A DNA stretch of 64,000 nt, taken from Anaeromicrobium sediminis. GTDB lineage: Bacteria > Bacillota > Clostridia > Peptostreptococcales > Thermotaleaceae. Every line of letters begins with the position of its first letter. Positions within the stretch are counted from its first letter, which is position 1. The stretch covers positions 1 through 64,000 of the forward strand of contig NZ_NIBG01000010.1 in NCBI RefSeq assembly GCF_002270055.1. Direction: 5' to 3'. Under the pieces are notes generated by a model, which was not told the origin of the DNA, did no database searches, and saw only the letters and a list, made by a program, of their open reading frames with translations. Below are positions 35,411 to 44,181 of this stretch, in pieces. The position numbers and the translations under genes were made by a program.

Positions 35411-36439
35411 CTATTTATTATTATCTTTTAATATTTTACTTAAACTATTAGTTATACAAGATACTACTGAAGTTATATGATTATAGTCCATTCTAGTTGG
35501 CCCTATAACCCCAATTTTTCCTATTATCAACCCCTTATACTTGTAAGTGGCTGTAATTAAACTACACTCTTTCATTTCTTCAAACTCATTTTCTTTACCT
35601 ATTTTTATATTTAGAGCATCCTGTGAATTTAGAAGCAAGCTTATTAAATTATCTTTTCTTCCTAATAATTTCATGAATTTTTTTGCCTTTTCTATGTCAT
35701 GATACTCTGGCAAATCCAATATATTGGCAATACCTTCTAAATATAATTCCACATTAATCATATCTTCAATAGTACTTATTAAAGCTGGAAATATGGATTC
35801 TACAATCCTAGTGTATCTAAGAGCTTCTTCATACACTACTTTGATCAACTCAGGACTTATCTCCCCTATTCTTAAATTCTTTAGCTTTGATTCTAAAATA
35901 TTAGATAATAATTCTAACTCCCCTATATTATAAGGTTTTATACTCCTTATAATAGTATTTTTTACTTCTCCTGTCTCAGATACTATGATCAATAGTATAC
36001 TTTTAGGATCAATAGGTACTAATTTTACACCCTTTAGTATACCTTCTCTTAATTGAGGAGATAAAGCTACAGAAGTCAGTTTAGTAGTTTTAGAAATAAA
36101 CTTAGCCGTTTGGCTAATTGCCTGTTCTATTTCACTTATACTGTTTATGTACTTCTTCTCTAATTCTTTATTAAGCTTCTTATCCACTTTTAAATCTTTA
36201 ATAATATTATCTACATACAACCTATAAGCCTTATCTGATGGAACCCTTCCAGCAGATGTATAGGGTTGACTTAAGTATCCTAAATCTTCTAAATCAGACA
36301 TTTCATTTCTTATAGTAGCAGAACTCACTCCTAGGTTATACTTTTTAGCTAGTGTGCGTGAGCCTACAGGCTCTGCCGTTTCTATGAAATCTCTTATTAT
36401 GGCCTGTAGAATTTTTAGTTTTCTTTCTTCCAGTTCCAT
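35411..36439 (-). CDS. hrcA: heat-inducible transcription repressor HrcA
   Basis: Represses the heat-shock operon by binding CIRCE, with GroEL modulating its activity. The N-terminal winged HTH is visible (KLKILQAIIRDFIETAEPVG, VSSATIRNEMSDLEDLGYL), followed by a GAF-like domain ending with IGVIGPTRMDY. 342 residues from ATG 36439, with AGGAGT at good spacing; a longer reading would start inside the CIRCE element. It heads hrcA-grpE-dnaK-dnaJ and should regulate itself. Confidence 0.96.
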   Translation of the reverse strand: MELEERKLKILQAIIRDFIETAEPVGSRTLAKKYNLGVSSATIRNEMSDLEDLGYLSQPYTSAGRVPSDKAYRLYVDNIIKDLKVDKKLNKELEKKYINSISEIEQAISQTAKFISKTTKLTSVALSPQLREGILKGVKLVPIDPKSILLIIVSETGEVKNTIIRSIKPYNIGELELLSNILESKLKNLRIGEISPELIKVVYEEALRYTRIVESIFPALISTIEDMINVELYLEGIANILDLPEYHDIEKAKKFMKLLGRKDNLISLLLNSQDALNIKIGKENEFEEMKECSLITATYKYKGLIIGKIGVIGPTRMDYNHITSVVSCITNSLSKILKDNNK

Positions 36440-36456
36440 AATATCACTCCTAATTG

Positions 36457-36483
36457 TTAGCACTCTCTTTAATTGAGTGCTAA
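36457..36483 (-). promoter_or_regulatory. CIRCE operator
   Basis: TTAGCACTC, nine bases, GAGTGCTAA: a perfect match to CIRCE, the HrcA binding site, lying between the hrcA promoter and its ribosome site. This is the only complete CIRCE I found in the window. Confidence 0.97.
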
Positions 36484-36497
36484 ACTATTATGTTTTA

Positions 36498-36526
36498 AAA
36501 TTATCATTAATGAAATAATTTGTCAA
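36498..36526 (-). promoter_or_regulatory. sigma-A promoter of hrcA-grpE-dnaK-dnaJ
   Basis: -35 TTGACA (36521-36526), 17-base spacer, -10 TAATTT (36498-36503) on the minus strand. The start would be just upstream of CIRCE, so the operator lies in the early transcribed region. Confidence 0.7.
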
Positions 36527-36570
36527 TATATTTTTTAACTTTATATGAAATTATAATTTTTCAAAACTAT

Positions 36571-36704
36571 AGATAAGTAAAAAAATGAAGTGGGTGTAGG
36601 GGAATATCCCCTGCCTCTTTAAAGGAGGATGCTCAGATTACGCTAGTAATCGTCGAAAGGAACCACAGGTTTCATTATTCTCCCATAGGTCGTATGCCTT
36701 TTTT
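36571..36704 (+). ncRNA. putative structured small RNA, copy 2
   Basis: A gene-free element related to 11783-11905 in the opposite orientation. From 5' to 3' it contains GATAAGTAAAAAA, a hairpin AGGGGA/TCCCCT (36599-36613), CCTC-TTTAAA-GGAGG, a stem GATTAC/GTAATC, a GGAACC/GGTTTC hairpin and CCCATAGGTCGTATG before a T6 run that runs into the 3' end of convergent hemW. Upstream similarity to copy 1 from about 36546 suggests a conserved promoter. Orientation is inferred. I cannot assign the family. Confidence 0.5.
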
Positions 36705-37842
36705 ACTCTATTAAAAATCCCATAAATACTTGATTGGATAAATCTATTCCCTTTGGCGTTAAAAACAAATATTGCCCTTCTTGTTTCATCAAGCCTTCAT
36801 CTATAAATTTTTTAATTTGTTTTTCATATATTTGTTCAATATTCACCTTGTATGTTTCATTTAATTCATAAATATTTATACCCTTTATTAACCTTAATCC
36901 TAAAAACATACATTCACTTATATGGTCCTTTATATGATTTTCTTCTTCTACTATTTCTATCCTATTTCCCATTTTTAAATTTTTAATATATTCATTCACA
37001 TCTATAAGATTTGAAGTTCTAGTTTTATTTATGTATGAATGGGCACCTAAACCCACACCAATATATTCTTCATTTTTCCAATAAATTACATTATGTACGC
37101 TTTCATATCCTTTTTTGCAAAAATTGGATATTTCATAATGGATATAGTTATTTTTAGTCAATATGTCTTTAGCTAAATAATACATCTTTCTATCTTCTTC
37201 TTCCGATGGCAACTTTAATAGACCCTCATCATATTTCCTCGCAAATATGGTGTTATCCTCTATCTTTAAACTATAAGATGATATATGCTCCGGATTTAAC
37301 TTAACTATATTTTCTAATGTTTCTCTCCACTCTTCTATAGTCTGATTTGGAAGGCCAAACATTAAGTCCACGTTTATATTTTCAAATCCCACTTCTCTAG
37401 CCAACTTAAAATTTTGTATAAACTCATCCTTCGTATGTATTCTTCCAATTTCTTTTAGCATATAATCTTGCCAGGCCTGAAATCCCATGCTAATTCTATT
37501 TATTCCACTTCTTAGATAAAGTTCTAGTTTTTCCCTATCTAAAGTTCCTGGATTTGATTCAATTGTAAATTCTAAATTTTTTTTCAGTTTCAAATTATCA
37601 TTTATATAATCTAATATTTTCTTCATTTCGTCTATCGGGAGTAAGGATGGAGTTCCTCCTCCTATGAAAATAGATTTTATTATATATTTAGATAACAACT
37701 CTTTTTTTATCTCAAATTCCTTAAGTAGTCCTTCCACATAAGGGTTAAATTTATCTTTCATGTTTGAATAAGAATTAAAGTCACAATAAAAACATTTACT
37801 ATGGCAAAAGGGGATATGTATATACAATCCTATTTCTTTCAT
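36703..37842 (-). CDS. hemW: HemW-type radical SAM protein (heme chaperone)
   Basis: Radical SAM protein of the HemN/HemW family with the cluster motif CHSKCFYCDF near the N-terminus. It has HemW traits: a short N-terminus starting MKEIGLYIHIPFC, SNPGTLD, GINRISMGFQAWQD and the C-terminal HemW domain. It is often misnamed coproporphyrinogen III oxidase; HemW proteins bind and deliver heme. I start at ATG 37842 behind AGGTG; a GTG at 37884 lies within the lepA terminator. 379 residues. Downstream of lepA, as in Bacillus. Confidence 0.92.
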   Translation of the reverse strand: MKEIGLYIHIPFCHSKCFYCDFNSYSNMKDKFNPYVEGLLKEFEIKKELLSKYIIKSIFIGGGTPSLLPIDEMKKILDYINDNLKLKKNLEFTIESNPGTLDREKLELYLRSGINRISMGFQAWQDYMLKEIGRIHTKDEFIQNFKLAREVGFENINVDLMFGLPNQTIEEWRETLENIVKLNPEHISSYSLKIEDNTIFARKYDEGLLKLPSEEEDRKMYYLAKDILTKNNYIHYEISNFCKKGYESVHNVIYWKNEEYIGVGLGAHSYINKTRTSNLIDVNEYIKNLKMGNRIEIVEEENHIKDHISECMFLGLRLIKGINIYELNETYKVNIEQIYEKQIKKFIDEGLMKQEGQYLFLTPKGIDLSNQVFMGFLIE

Positions 37843-37873
37843 AAAAAACACCTTTCTTAAGCTTTTTTTAATA

Positions 37874-37901
37874 AAAATAGCCACCTAAAGGTGACTATTT
37901 T
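37874..37901 (-). terminator. terminator at the end of lepA
   Basis: On the minus strand AAAATAGTCACC pairs with GGTGGCTATTTT (one G-U) around a TTTA loop and is followed by TATT. It overlaps the lepA stop codon and would limit readthrough into hemW. Confidence 0.65.
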
Positions 37902-39709
37902 GATTCATCATATTTTAATACGGCCATGAATGCATCTTGAGGAACTTCAACATTTCCTAATTGACGCATCCTCTTCTTACCTTCTTTTTGCTTTTCAAGT
38001 AACTTTTTCTTTCTACTTATATCTCCACCATAACATTTTGCTAATACGTCTTTTCTCATGGCTTTAATAGTCTCCCTAGCTATTACCTTATTTCCTATTG
38101 AAGCTTGAACAGGTATAGCAAACATATGCCTAGGAATTACATCCTTTAATCTTTCACATACGATTCTTCCTCTAGCAGCAGCCTTAGATTCATGAACAAT
38201 CATAGAGAAAGCATCTACTACTTCTTTGTTAAGTAATATATCCATCTTAACTAACTTAGATCTTTCATATCCTCTTAATTCATAGTCAAGGGAACCATAT
38301 CCCCTAGTCTTAGATTTTAATGCATCAAAGAAATCATATATTACTTCATTTAAAGGTAGTTCATAGTTAAGAGCTACTCTTCTTTCATCTATATATTCCA
38401 TATTTTTCATGTTTCCACGTCTATCTTGGCAAAGTTCCATTACATTACCCACATAATCATTAGGAATCATAATTTTTGCATCCACTATAGGTTCTTCCAT
38501 AAAAGCTATTTCTTCCGTTGGAGGTAGATTTGTAGGATTTTGTATCATTAACACTTCTCCATCAGTCTTTGTAACTCTGTATATAACACTTGGAGATGTG
38601 GTTATTAATCCTAAATTAAATTCTCTTTCCAATCTCTCTTGAATTATTTCCATGTGAAGTAATCCTAAGAATCCACATCTAAATCCAAATCCTAATGCAT
38701 TTGAAGTTTCTGCTTCAAACTCTAAAGATGCATCATTAACTTGAAGTTTTTCAAGGGCATCACGGACATTTTCATACTTTTCACCTTCTGCTGGATAAAT
38801 ACCACAATAAACCATCGGAACTACCTTCTTATAGCCTGGTAGTGGTTCATCAGTAGGATTATCAGCACTAGTTATAGTATCTCCAACTTCCACCTCGCCT
38901 ACATTTTTAACACTAGCAGTTATGTATCCTACATCTCCTGCTTTTAATTCATCTGTAGCCATGGCACTTGGTGTAAATACTCCAACTTCTGTTACTTCAA
39001 ACTTTTTACCTGTAGCCATCATTAGAATTTTATCTCCACGTTTTACACTACCTTCTCTTACTCTTGTATAGGCTACTACACCCTTATAACTGTCATAGTA
39101 AGAGTCAAATACTAAAGCCTTAAGAGGTGCATCTTCATCTCCAGTTGGACTTGGTACATACTTAACTACTGCTTCTAATACATCTTCTATGTTTAAGCCT
39201 TCCTTTGCGGAAATAAGTGGTGCATAACTTGCATCTATACCTATAATATCTTCTACTTCTTCTTTTATTTCATCTGGCCTTGCACTTGGTAAATCTATTT
39301 TATTTATAACAGGAACTATTTCTAGATCTTGTTCTAATGCCAAATAAACATTAGCTAAAGTTTGTGCCTCCACACCTTGTGCTGCGTCTACTACTAATAT
39401 GGCTCCCTCACAAGCTGCTAAACTTCGTGAAACTTCATATGTAAAATCCACATGACCTGGTGTATCTATTAAATTTAATATATATTCTTCACCATCTTTG
39501 GCTTTGTAAACCAATCTAGTACTTTGTAACTTTATAGTAATCCCACGTTCTCTCTCTAGTTCCATACTGTCAAGTATTTGATCTTTCATTTCTCTTTGCG
39601 TTAAAAGACCTGTCTTTTCTATTAATCTATCTGCCAAAGTAGATTTCCCGTGGTCAATATGCGCTATAATACTAAAATTTCGTATCTGCTTTTGGCGGTT
39701 GCTACCCAT
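37895..39709 (-). CDS. lepA: elongation factor 4 (LepA)
   Basis: Translational GTPase that acts on stalled or back-translocating ribosomes. G1 [14 protein letters not shown]3 DTPGHVDF and G4 NKIDLP are present, followed by EF-G-like domains II, III and V and the LepA-specific C-terminal domain (ending [18 protein letters not shown]). 604 residues is normal. GAGGAGG precedes ATG 39709. An extended -10 promoter lies about 55 bases upstream. Confidence 0.97.
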   Translation of the reverse strand: MGSNRQKQIRNFSIIAHIDHGKSTLADRLIEKTGLLTQREMKDQILDSMELERERGITIKLQSTRLVYKAKDGEEYILNLIDTPGHVDFTYEVSRSLAACEGAILVVDAAQGVEAQTLANVYLALEQDLEIVPVINKIDLPSARPDEIKEEVEDIIGIDASYAPLISAKEGLNIEDVLEAVVKYVPSPTGDEDAPLKALVFDSYYDSYKGVVAYTRVREGSVKRGDKILMMATGKKFEVTEVGVFTPSAMATDELKAGDVGYITASVKNVGEVEVGDTITSADNPTDEPLPGYKKVVPMVYCGIYPAEGEKYENVRDALEKLQVNDASLEFEAETSNALGFGFRCGFLGLLHMEIIQERLEREFNLGLITTSPSVIYRVTKTDGEVLMIQNPTNLPPTEEIAFMEEPIVDAKIMIPNDYVGNVMELCQDRRGNMKNMEYIDERRVALNYELPLNEVIYDFFDALKSKTRGYGSLDYELRGYERSKLVKMDILLNKEVVDAFSMIVHESKAAARGRIVCERLKDVIPRHMFAIPVQASIGNKVIARETIKAMRKDVLAKCYGGDISRKKKLLEKQKEGKKRMRQLGNVEVPQDAFMAVLKYDESK

Positions 39710-39759
39710 TAATAGTCCTCCTCTTATTCTTTATCCTCTTATTCTTTAAAATCTGTATC

Positions 39760-39768
39760 ATTATACCA
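39760..39768 (-). promoter_or_regulatory. extended -10 promoter for lepA
   Basis: TGG followed by TATAAT (TATAAT at 39760-39765) on the minus strand is an extended -10 element. No good -35 is seen at the right spacing, which extended -10 promoters tolerate. Confidence 0.5.
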
Positions 39769-39873
39769 TAATTTATTGAAATGGTGTAGTTTTACTGATT
39801 ATTTTAGGATTTATTTTTATACTTCCCTAATATTTTATAATATAATAGATTATTAAATAATTAAACTTACATT

Positions 39874-39913
39874 CTAAAAGAGGACTTTTTTACTAAAAGA
39901 AGACGTTTTTTTA
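39874..39913. repeat. imperfect tandem duplication upstream of lepA
   Basis: CTAAAAGAGGACTTTTTTA (39874-39892) is followed directly by CTAAAAGAAGACGTTTTTTTA (39893-39913). It lies in the gene-free region 39710-39972, in which I otherwise see only the lepA promoter. Confidence 0.6.
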
Positions 39914-39972
39914 TAGTTTCAGTGCGATTTAAATATGAAATTAAATAAAAATGAATTTATGAAAATTCATTT

Positions 39973-40284
39973 TTATTTATCAAAGAATTCATTTTTATTT
40001 TGTACATCCTTTATAAAAATATCAATATTATTTTTTATAGACATGTACTTATCTTTCACCTTTTCTTTATCTACATATAATTTTTCACCACATATGTATA
40101 CTTCATAAAGGGATTTGGTTATTTTATAATATCCTAATGCCATCTTATCTTCTATCTTATTTAATTGACGAAATGAATTATCTACAGAAACTATACCACC
40201 AATCATTATTATCATAAGTAACACTATACTCATACTTTTGAAAAAGTAATAGTTTTTTTTATTTTTTTCTTCTTTTCTGCCCAT
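39973..40284 (-). CDS. small single-pass membrane protein of unknown function
   Basis: 103 residues from ATG 40284 (MGRKEEKNKKNYYF), with GGTG seven bases upstream. A basic N-terminus, one membrane helix (SIVLLMIIMIGGIVSVD, about residues 18-35) and a roughly 65-residue charged helical tail with one Cys give the profile of a bitopic protein with its C-terminus outside. It follows spoIIP by 39 bases and may be cotranscribed with it, which hints at a role in sporulation or the envelope. I do not recognise the family. Layout resembles the protein at 49.4-49.95 kb, but sequence similarity is not clear. Confidence 0.6.
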   Translation of the reverse strand: MGRKEEKNKKNYYFFKSMSIVLLMIIMIGGIVSVDNSFRQLNKIEDKMALGYYKITKSLYEVYICGEKLYVDKEKVKDKYMSIKNNIDIFIKDVQNKNEFFDK

Positions 40285-40323
40285 TATTATCACCACTAGT
40301 ATTATAGACCTTAATTTTAAGTT

Positions 40324-41496
40324 CTATTCTTTTATATCCTTTATGACTTCATCTAGTATTTTTCCAACATATTTTGCTGCTTCAGTAGCCTCTTCTATAT
40401 TATTTTGTGTATTACCTATTTCTATTAAAATATAATGGTCTGAATTATATTCATTAAACTTATAAGGCTTTTTAATAGTCTTTTTACAAAGTCCTGGATA
40501 AAGTTCATCACTCTTTCCCTTAATGTAATTTGCAAAGGCTATTAAATCTTCATAATTTTCATTCTTAGTTCCAACTACCATACTAAATTTTGCTACCTTT
40601 TTTCCCTTTATAGTTACATAGCTATTTCTCCTACTTTCTTCTGTACTTCCTCCTGCATCCCTATGTATATCAATTATAAAGTTAGCTGTAGGATATTTTT
40701 TCATGTTAATTTTAAGGGTTGATAATGCCCTTGTATAAGATTCCCTATATGATGGATAATCATGGAGTGTTTCATCATGAACCACATTATATCCCTTGTC
40801 CTCCAAAGAGTCCGTAAGAACGTCTCCAACTTTTCTAACGGTATAATCCCTTTTAAGAGAATGAAAGTTTCCTTCATCCATAGGAAGATATGATTCAGTA
40901 GCATGGGTATGATAGATAAATATATTTGGTTTTCCACTTACAATTTTCAATTTCTTACTTGGTTTTTTTGCTGGTGAAGTTACTATCTTTACTTCCTCTT
41001 TTTTGTCTGGTTCTTTTACTTCTTGGGCTTCTTCCTTAATATCAGTTTCCTCTTCTGATAAATTTTCATCCTCATTTTTCTTAGTAGACACCGGTTCTAT
41101 TTCAGGTTCTACTACTTTTTCATTATGATCATTATAATTTACTATATCCTCATCCATATTTTCTAAAATGGCCATTTCATTCTTTAAGAATGTTTTAGGA
41201 TCCTTATAGTTCATATCTACCAGCTTATAAAAAACTGATTTAAAAGAATAGTTATTTTCTACGTTTTCCTCTTTATAAGTTATCTCCATAGCAGGTATTC
41301 CTTTTAGAAATATGGCCCTTAATATGTCCTTTTTAACATTTTCATCTTCAACTTGTACTTCATAGTTTTTATCCATGCTCAATGCTTCCACAGTTATATC
41401 ATATATATAGAATTTTATAGATACTACAAACAAGGTTATAGTCAAAATCATTCCTAACCACTTATATATTTTTTTAAGTTCTATAATTTTTATCAA
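40324..41496 (-). CDS. spoIIP: stage II sporulation protein P
   Basis: SpoIIP is a membrane-anchored N-acetylmuramoyl-L-alanine amidase and endopeptidase that works with SpoIID and SpoIIM during engulfment. One N-terminal membrane helix (about 14-32), a Glu/Lys-rich spacer (about 125-175) and the catalytic domain with FIYHTHATESYLP, NFIIDIHRDAGGS and the C-terminal LIEIGNTQNN are visible. 390 residues. The start is TTG 41496 behind GGGGGG; no ATG with a ribosome site is nearby. It lies downstream of gpr, as in Bacillus, and has a sigma-E-like promoter. Confidence 0.94.
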   Translation of the reverse strand: MIKIIELKKIYKWLGMILTITLFVVSIKFYIYDITVEALSMDKNYEVQVEDENVKKDILRAIFLKGIPAMEITYKEENVENNYSFKSVFYKLVDMNYKDPKTFLKNEMAILENMDEDIVNYNDHNEKVVEPEIEPVSTKKNEDENLSEEETDIKEEAQEVKEPDKKEEVKIVTSPAKKPSKKLKIVSGKPNIFIYHTHATESYLPMDEGNFHSLKRDYTVRKVGDVLTDSLEDKGYNVVHDETLHDYPSYRESYTRALSTLKINMKKYPTANFIIDIHRDAGGSTEESRRNSYVTIKGKKVAKFSMVVGTKNENYEDLIAFANYIKGKSDELYPGLCKKTIKKPYKFNEYNSDHYILIEIGNTQNNIEEATEAAKYVGKILDEVIKDIKE

Positions 41497-41532
41497 TAGC
41501 TTCCCCCCTTGCTTGTCTTATGTTTACAAAGA

Positions 41533-41561
41533 ATTATATGATTCAAAACCGCAAAATATTC
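41533..41561 (-). promoter_or_regulatory. candidate sigma-E promoter for spoIIP
   Basis: GAATATT (41555-41561) and CATATAAT (41533-41540) on the minus strand, with 16 bases between ATA and CATA, match sigma-E elements well. It lies 37 bases before the spoIIP start and fits the mother-cell expression known for this gene. Confidence 0.6.
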
Positions 41562-41567
41562 CTTAAG

Positions 41568-42536
41568 TTAATGTAAATATCTATTTACATCTTTAATTTC
41601 AATTCCAGGATGTAGGCAAATATTCAATGCATTAGCTATTACTTGAGAAATATTAGTGATTATCATATCTATATCCTTAGTAGTTACTATTACATTAGCA
41701 TTAAATGGTTCCATAACTTCCCTTATTAATTGATATTTATCCTCATCTTTCATTCCCTTTAACAAATTATAAAAGGATGAACCCTTTTCTGTTTGACTAG
41801 CAAGATGGTTCACTACTAAGCTTATGGTATCATTGGCTAATGTGGCTGCATCTACCACAGTAGGTACTCCTATTGCCAAAACAGGAACTCCTAGGGTAGC
41901 CTTGCTAAATTCTTTTCTTTTATTTCCTACACCACCACCAGGACTTATGCCTGTATCTGTTATTTGTATAGTTGTATTAACTCTTTCCATTTTTCTAGAT
42001 GCTAATGCATCTATGGCCACTACGAAATCCGGTTTAGTTTTTTCTACTATACCCTTTATAATTTCCACCGTTTCAATTCCAGTTGTCCCCATAACTCCAG
42101 GAGATATGGCACTTACAGCTCTCATAGTCTCGTCTTCTTCTTTTTTATACGCTTCAAAAAAATGTCTAGTTACATATATTTTAGATACTACTTGTGGTCC
42201 CAATGCATCTGGAGTTATGTCCCAATTACCTAATCCCACAATTAAGGTTTTAAAATGTTCCTTTTTAGGGACAAAAGCCTTTAACTCTTCTGCTAAAAGT
42301 TTACTCATACTATCTTTTAAGTCCGCATCTGCCACTTTTAACTGGGGGGCTTCTATGGTAATATACATGCCCTTTGGCTTCCCCATTATTTTACTACCTT
42401 CCTCATTTAAAACTTCCACATAGGTAGTTGTAGCTACATCCGCTTTACGTTGCTCTACAGACACTCCTGGAATTTCCCCACGATTCTCCTCTTGACACAT
42501 TTCTTGTGCTTCTAAAGCTAAATCTGTTCTTATCAT
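41568..42536 (-). CDS. gpr: germination protease GPR
   Basis: Spore protease that starts degradation of small acid-soluble proteins at germination; made in the forespore as a zymogen. Conserved regions include RTDLALEAQEM, GLGNWDITPDALGP, VGTTGIE-like MGTTGIETVE and IAIDALA-like VVAIDALASRK. Bacillus GPR carries about 15 residues before the RT-DLAVE processing site; here an in-frame TAG directly precedes the ATG, so the pro-region is only about four residues. 322 residues. GGAGG lies upstream of ATG 42536. Divergent from rpsT and upstream of spoIIP. Confidence 0.95.
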   Translation of the reverse strand: MIRTDLALEAQEMCQEENRGEIPGVSVEQRKADVATTTYVEVLNEEGSKIMGKPKGMYITIEAPQLKVADADLKDSMSKLLAEELKAFVPKKEHFKTLIVGLGNWDITPDALGPQVVSKIYVTRHFFEAYKKEEDETMRAVSAISPGVMGTTGIETVEIIKGIVEKTKPDFVVAIDALASRKMERVNTTIQITDTGISPGGGVGNKRKEFSKATLGVPVLAIGVPTVVDAATLANDTISLVVNHLASQTEKGSSFYNLLKGMKDEDKYQLIREVMEPFNANVIVTTKDIDMIITNISQVIANALNICLHPGIEIKDVNRYLH

Positions 42537-42661
42537 CTACACATACCTCCTATCTTTATATAGTTTTCACCTTTTTATGAAATTTATGTAATTAAAATAG
42601 GTAAATATAAATGTGTATAAATTTTTTGTATATTGGAAATAAAATAAATAATAGTTTTACC

Positions 42662-42690
42662 TTGCAATTTCAAAACAATCATGATAAAAT
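42662..42690 (+). promoter_or_regulatory. sigma-A promoter of rpsT
   Basis: -35 TTGCAA (42662-42667), 17-base spacer, -10 TAAAAT (42685-42690), about 40 bases before the rpsT start. Confidence 0.7.
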
Positions 42691-42729
42691 AACTTTTGTT
42701 GAACTGAATGATACAAGGGGGTGAACCGG

Positions 42730-42993
42730 TTGGCAAACATAAAATCAGCAAAGAAAAGAATTAAAGTTATCGAAGTTAAGACAGCTAGAAACAGAATGGC
42801 TAAATCTGCTGTTAAAACTGCTATAAGAAGATTTAATGAAGCTTTAACTGCTGGAAACATGGAAGAAGCTAAAGCAAAGTTCTCTTTTGCAGAAAAGAAG
42901 ATCATGCAAGCAGCTTCTAAGGGAATATTCCACAAGAATATGGCTTCAAGAAAAGTTGCTCAATTAGCTAAGCAGTTAAACGCAGCTAAGTAA
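42730..42993 (+). CDS. rpsT: 30S ribosomal protein S20
   Basis: Basic helical protein that binds 16S rRNA, with ANIKSAKKRIKVIEVKTARN and the C-terminal GIFHKNMASRKVAQLAKQL typical of S20. I start at TTG 42730: GGGGGTG lies six bases upstream and homologues begin M-ANIKSAKKR, whereas GTG 42721 falls inside the ribosome site. 87 residues, normal. A plus-strand gene between divergent gpr and convergent holA, as in Bacillus. The TTG start may limit expression; S20 is known to regulate its own translation in E. coli. Confidence 0.96.
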   Translation: MANIKSAKKRIKVIEVKTARNRMAKSAVKTAIRRFNEALTAGNMEEAKAKFSFAEKKIMQAASKGIFHKNMASRKVAQLAKQLNAAK

Positions 42994-43039
42994 TTTATGC
43001 ATTATCGTTTCAACCCGTCATAAATTCCCCATGAAAAAC

Positions 43040-43062
43040 AAGCGTACTATGTACGCTTTTTT
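43040..43062 (+). terminator. terminator after rpsT
   Basis: AAGCGTAC pairs with GTACGCTT around TAT, followed by TTTT, 46 bases after the stop. Confidence 0.85.
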
Positions 43063-43074
43063 ACTTTGTACATA

Positions 43075-43107
43075 AAAAAACACAGGATCTCATATCCTGT
43101 GTTTTTT
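43075..43107. terminator. terminator after holA
   Basis: CACAGGAT (43081-43088) pairs with ATCCTGTG (43094-43101), flanked by A6 and T6, so it works in both directions. It should end holA on the minus strand and back up the rpsT terminator. Confidence 0.85.
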
Positions 43108-43141
43108 ATGTTTAAAACATCCATTCTTTTTTTAATTTCAT

Positions 43142-44176
43142 TTATGATTTACTACCCACTATAAAAATTTCTACAGCCAGCTTAGGTTCCATTTTCCCAC
43201 TCTTTATATCTTTATCTGTATTAGCCAGTTCTTCTAAAATCTCTTTTAATCTTTCTAAAGTAAATTCTTTTGATTGCTTAACATACTTGCTTACTACAAA
43301 CTGTTGTATTCCAAGCTTAGGTCCTATACCCATATTAGTATATCCCTTAGCTAACATTAGTTTAACTTGATATATATATCTAAATTGTCTAATTATCATA
43401 TGAGTTATTCGTACTATAGGCTCTCCTTGCAGTACCATATCATTTAATATACTCAAGGCTTCTTTGATTTTGCCAGAACCTAAACATTCTACCAATATAA
43501 ATATATTATTCTCCAAAGTCTTTGGAGATAAAGCTTCTATGTCCTCTTTTTTAACAACTTCATTTTCACCTACATAACCCACAATTTTACTAATTTCATT
43601 TTCTAGATCCATTAAAGTCTTAGGAGAGTTTTTTTCCTCATATCCAACTCCATCTAAAAGCATACGAATATTTTTCAATTCTATTCTCTTTCCCTTTTCT
43701 TTAAAACGTTTTTCTACCCATTTATAAAGATCTGATCCTATTAACTTATTAAATTCACCTATGTCACCATATTTTTTTATTTCTTTAAATACTTTTTTTC
43801 TTTTGTCTACCGCTTCCATTGAAGTAAATATTAGATATGTAGTATTTGGAATATTACTAAAATATTTTATAATTCTTTTTTCTTCCTCTTCACTAATATT
43901 TTTTCTTTTTCCAGAAAAGGATTCTAAATTTTTCACTATTACAAGTCTACATTCTCCCATAAATGGTAAAGTCTCACATGCATTAATAATATTATCTACA
44001 CTAGCTTGTTCTCCTTCTAAAGATTGATAATTTAATGCCTCAAAATCTACAGATATAAGGTCCTTTTTTATTCTCTTCATAATGCTATCTACTATATAAC
44101 TTTCCGTTCCATAAAATAAATTTATATTTTTAAGTTCTTTGTTTTTTATCTTTTTTACAATTTCTTTGTAATCCAT
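43142..44176 (-). CDS. holA: DNA polymerase III subunit delta
   Basis: Delta subunit of the clamp loader (YqeN/HolA family). The N-terminus has NLFYGTESYIVDSIMKRIKKD, followed by a degenerate AAA+ fold without a functional P-loop and a helical C-terminal collar domain with VEIFIVGSK at the end. 344 residues, normal. It starts at ATG 44176, five bases after comEC; comEC-holA-rpsT-gpr is the Bacillus order. Confidence 0.93.
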   Translation of the reverse strand: MDYKEIVKKIKNKELKNINLFYGTESYIVDSIMKRIKKDLISVDFEALNYQSLEGEQASVDNIINACETLPFMGECRLVIVKNLESFSGKRKNISEEEEKRIIKYFSNIPNTTYLIFTSMEAVDKRKKVFKEIKKYGDIGEFNKLIGSDLYKWVEKRFKEKGKRIELKNIRMLLDGVGYEEKNSPKTLMDLENEISKIVGYVGENEVVKKEDIEALSPKTLENNIFILVECLGSGKIKEALSILNDMVLQGEPIVRITHMIIRQFRYIYQVKLMLAKGYTNMGIGPKLGIQQFVVSKYVKQSKEFTLERLKEILEELANTDKDIKSGKMEPKLAVEIFIVGSKS

Positions 44177-44181
44177 TATTC

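Noticed and set aside
41824-42423. Plus-strand ORF of 199 codons opposite gpr
   Set aside because: Antisense shadow of a well-conserved gene; no ribosome site and no recognisable domain.
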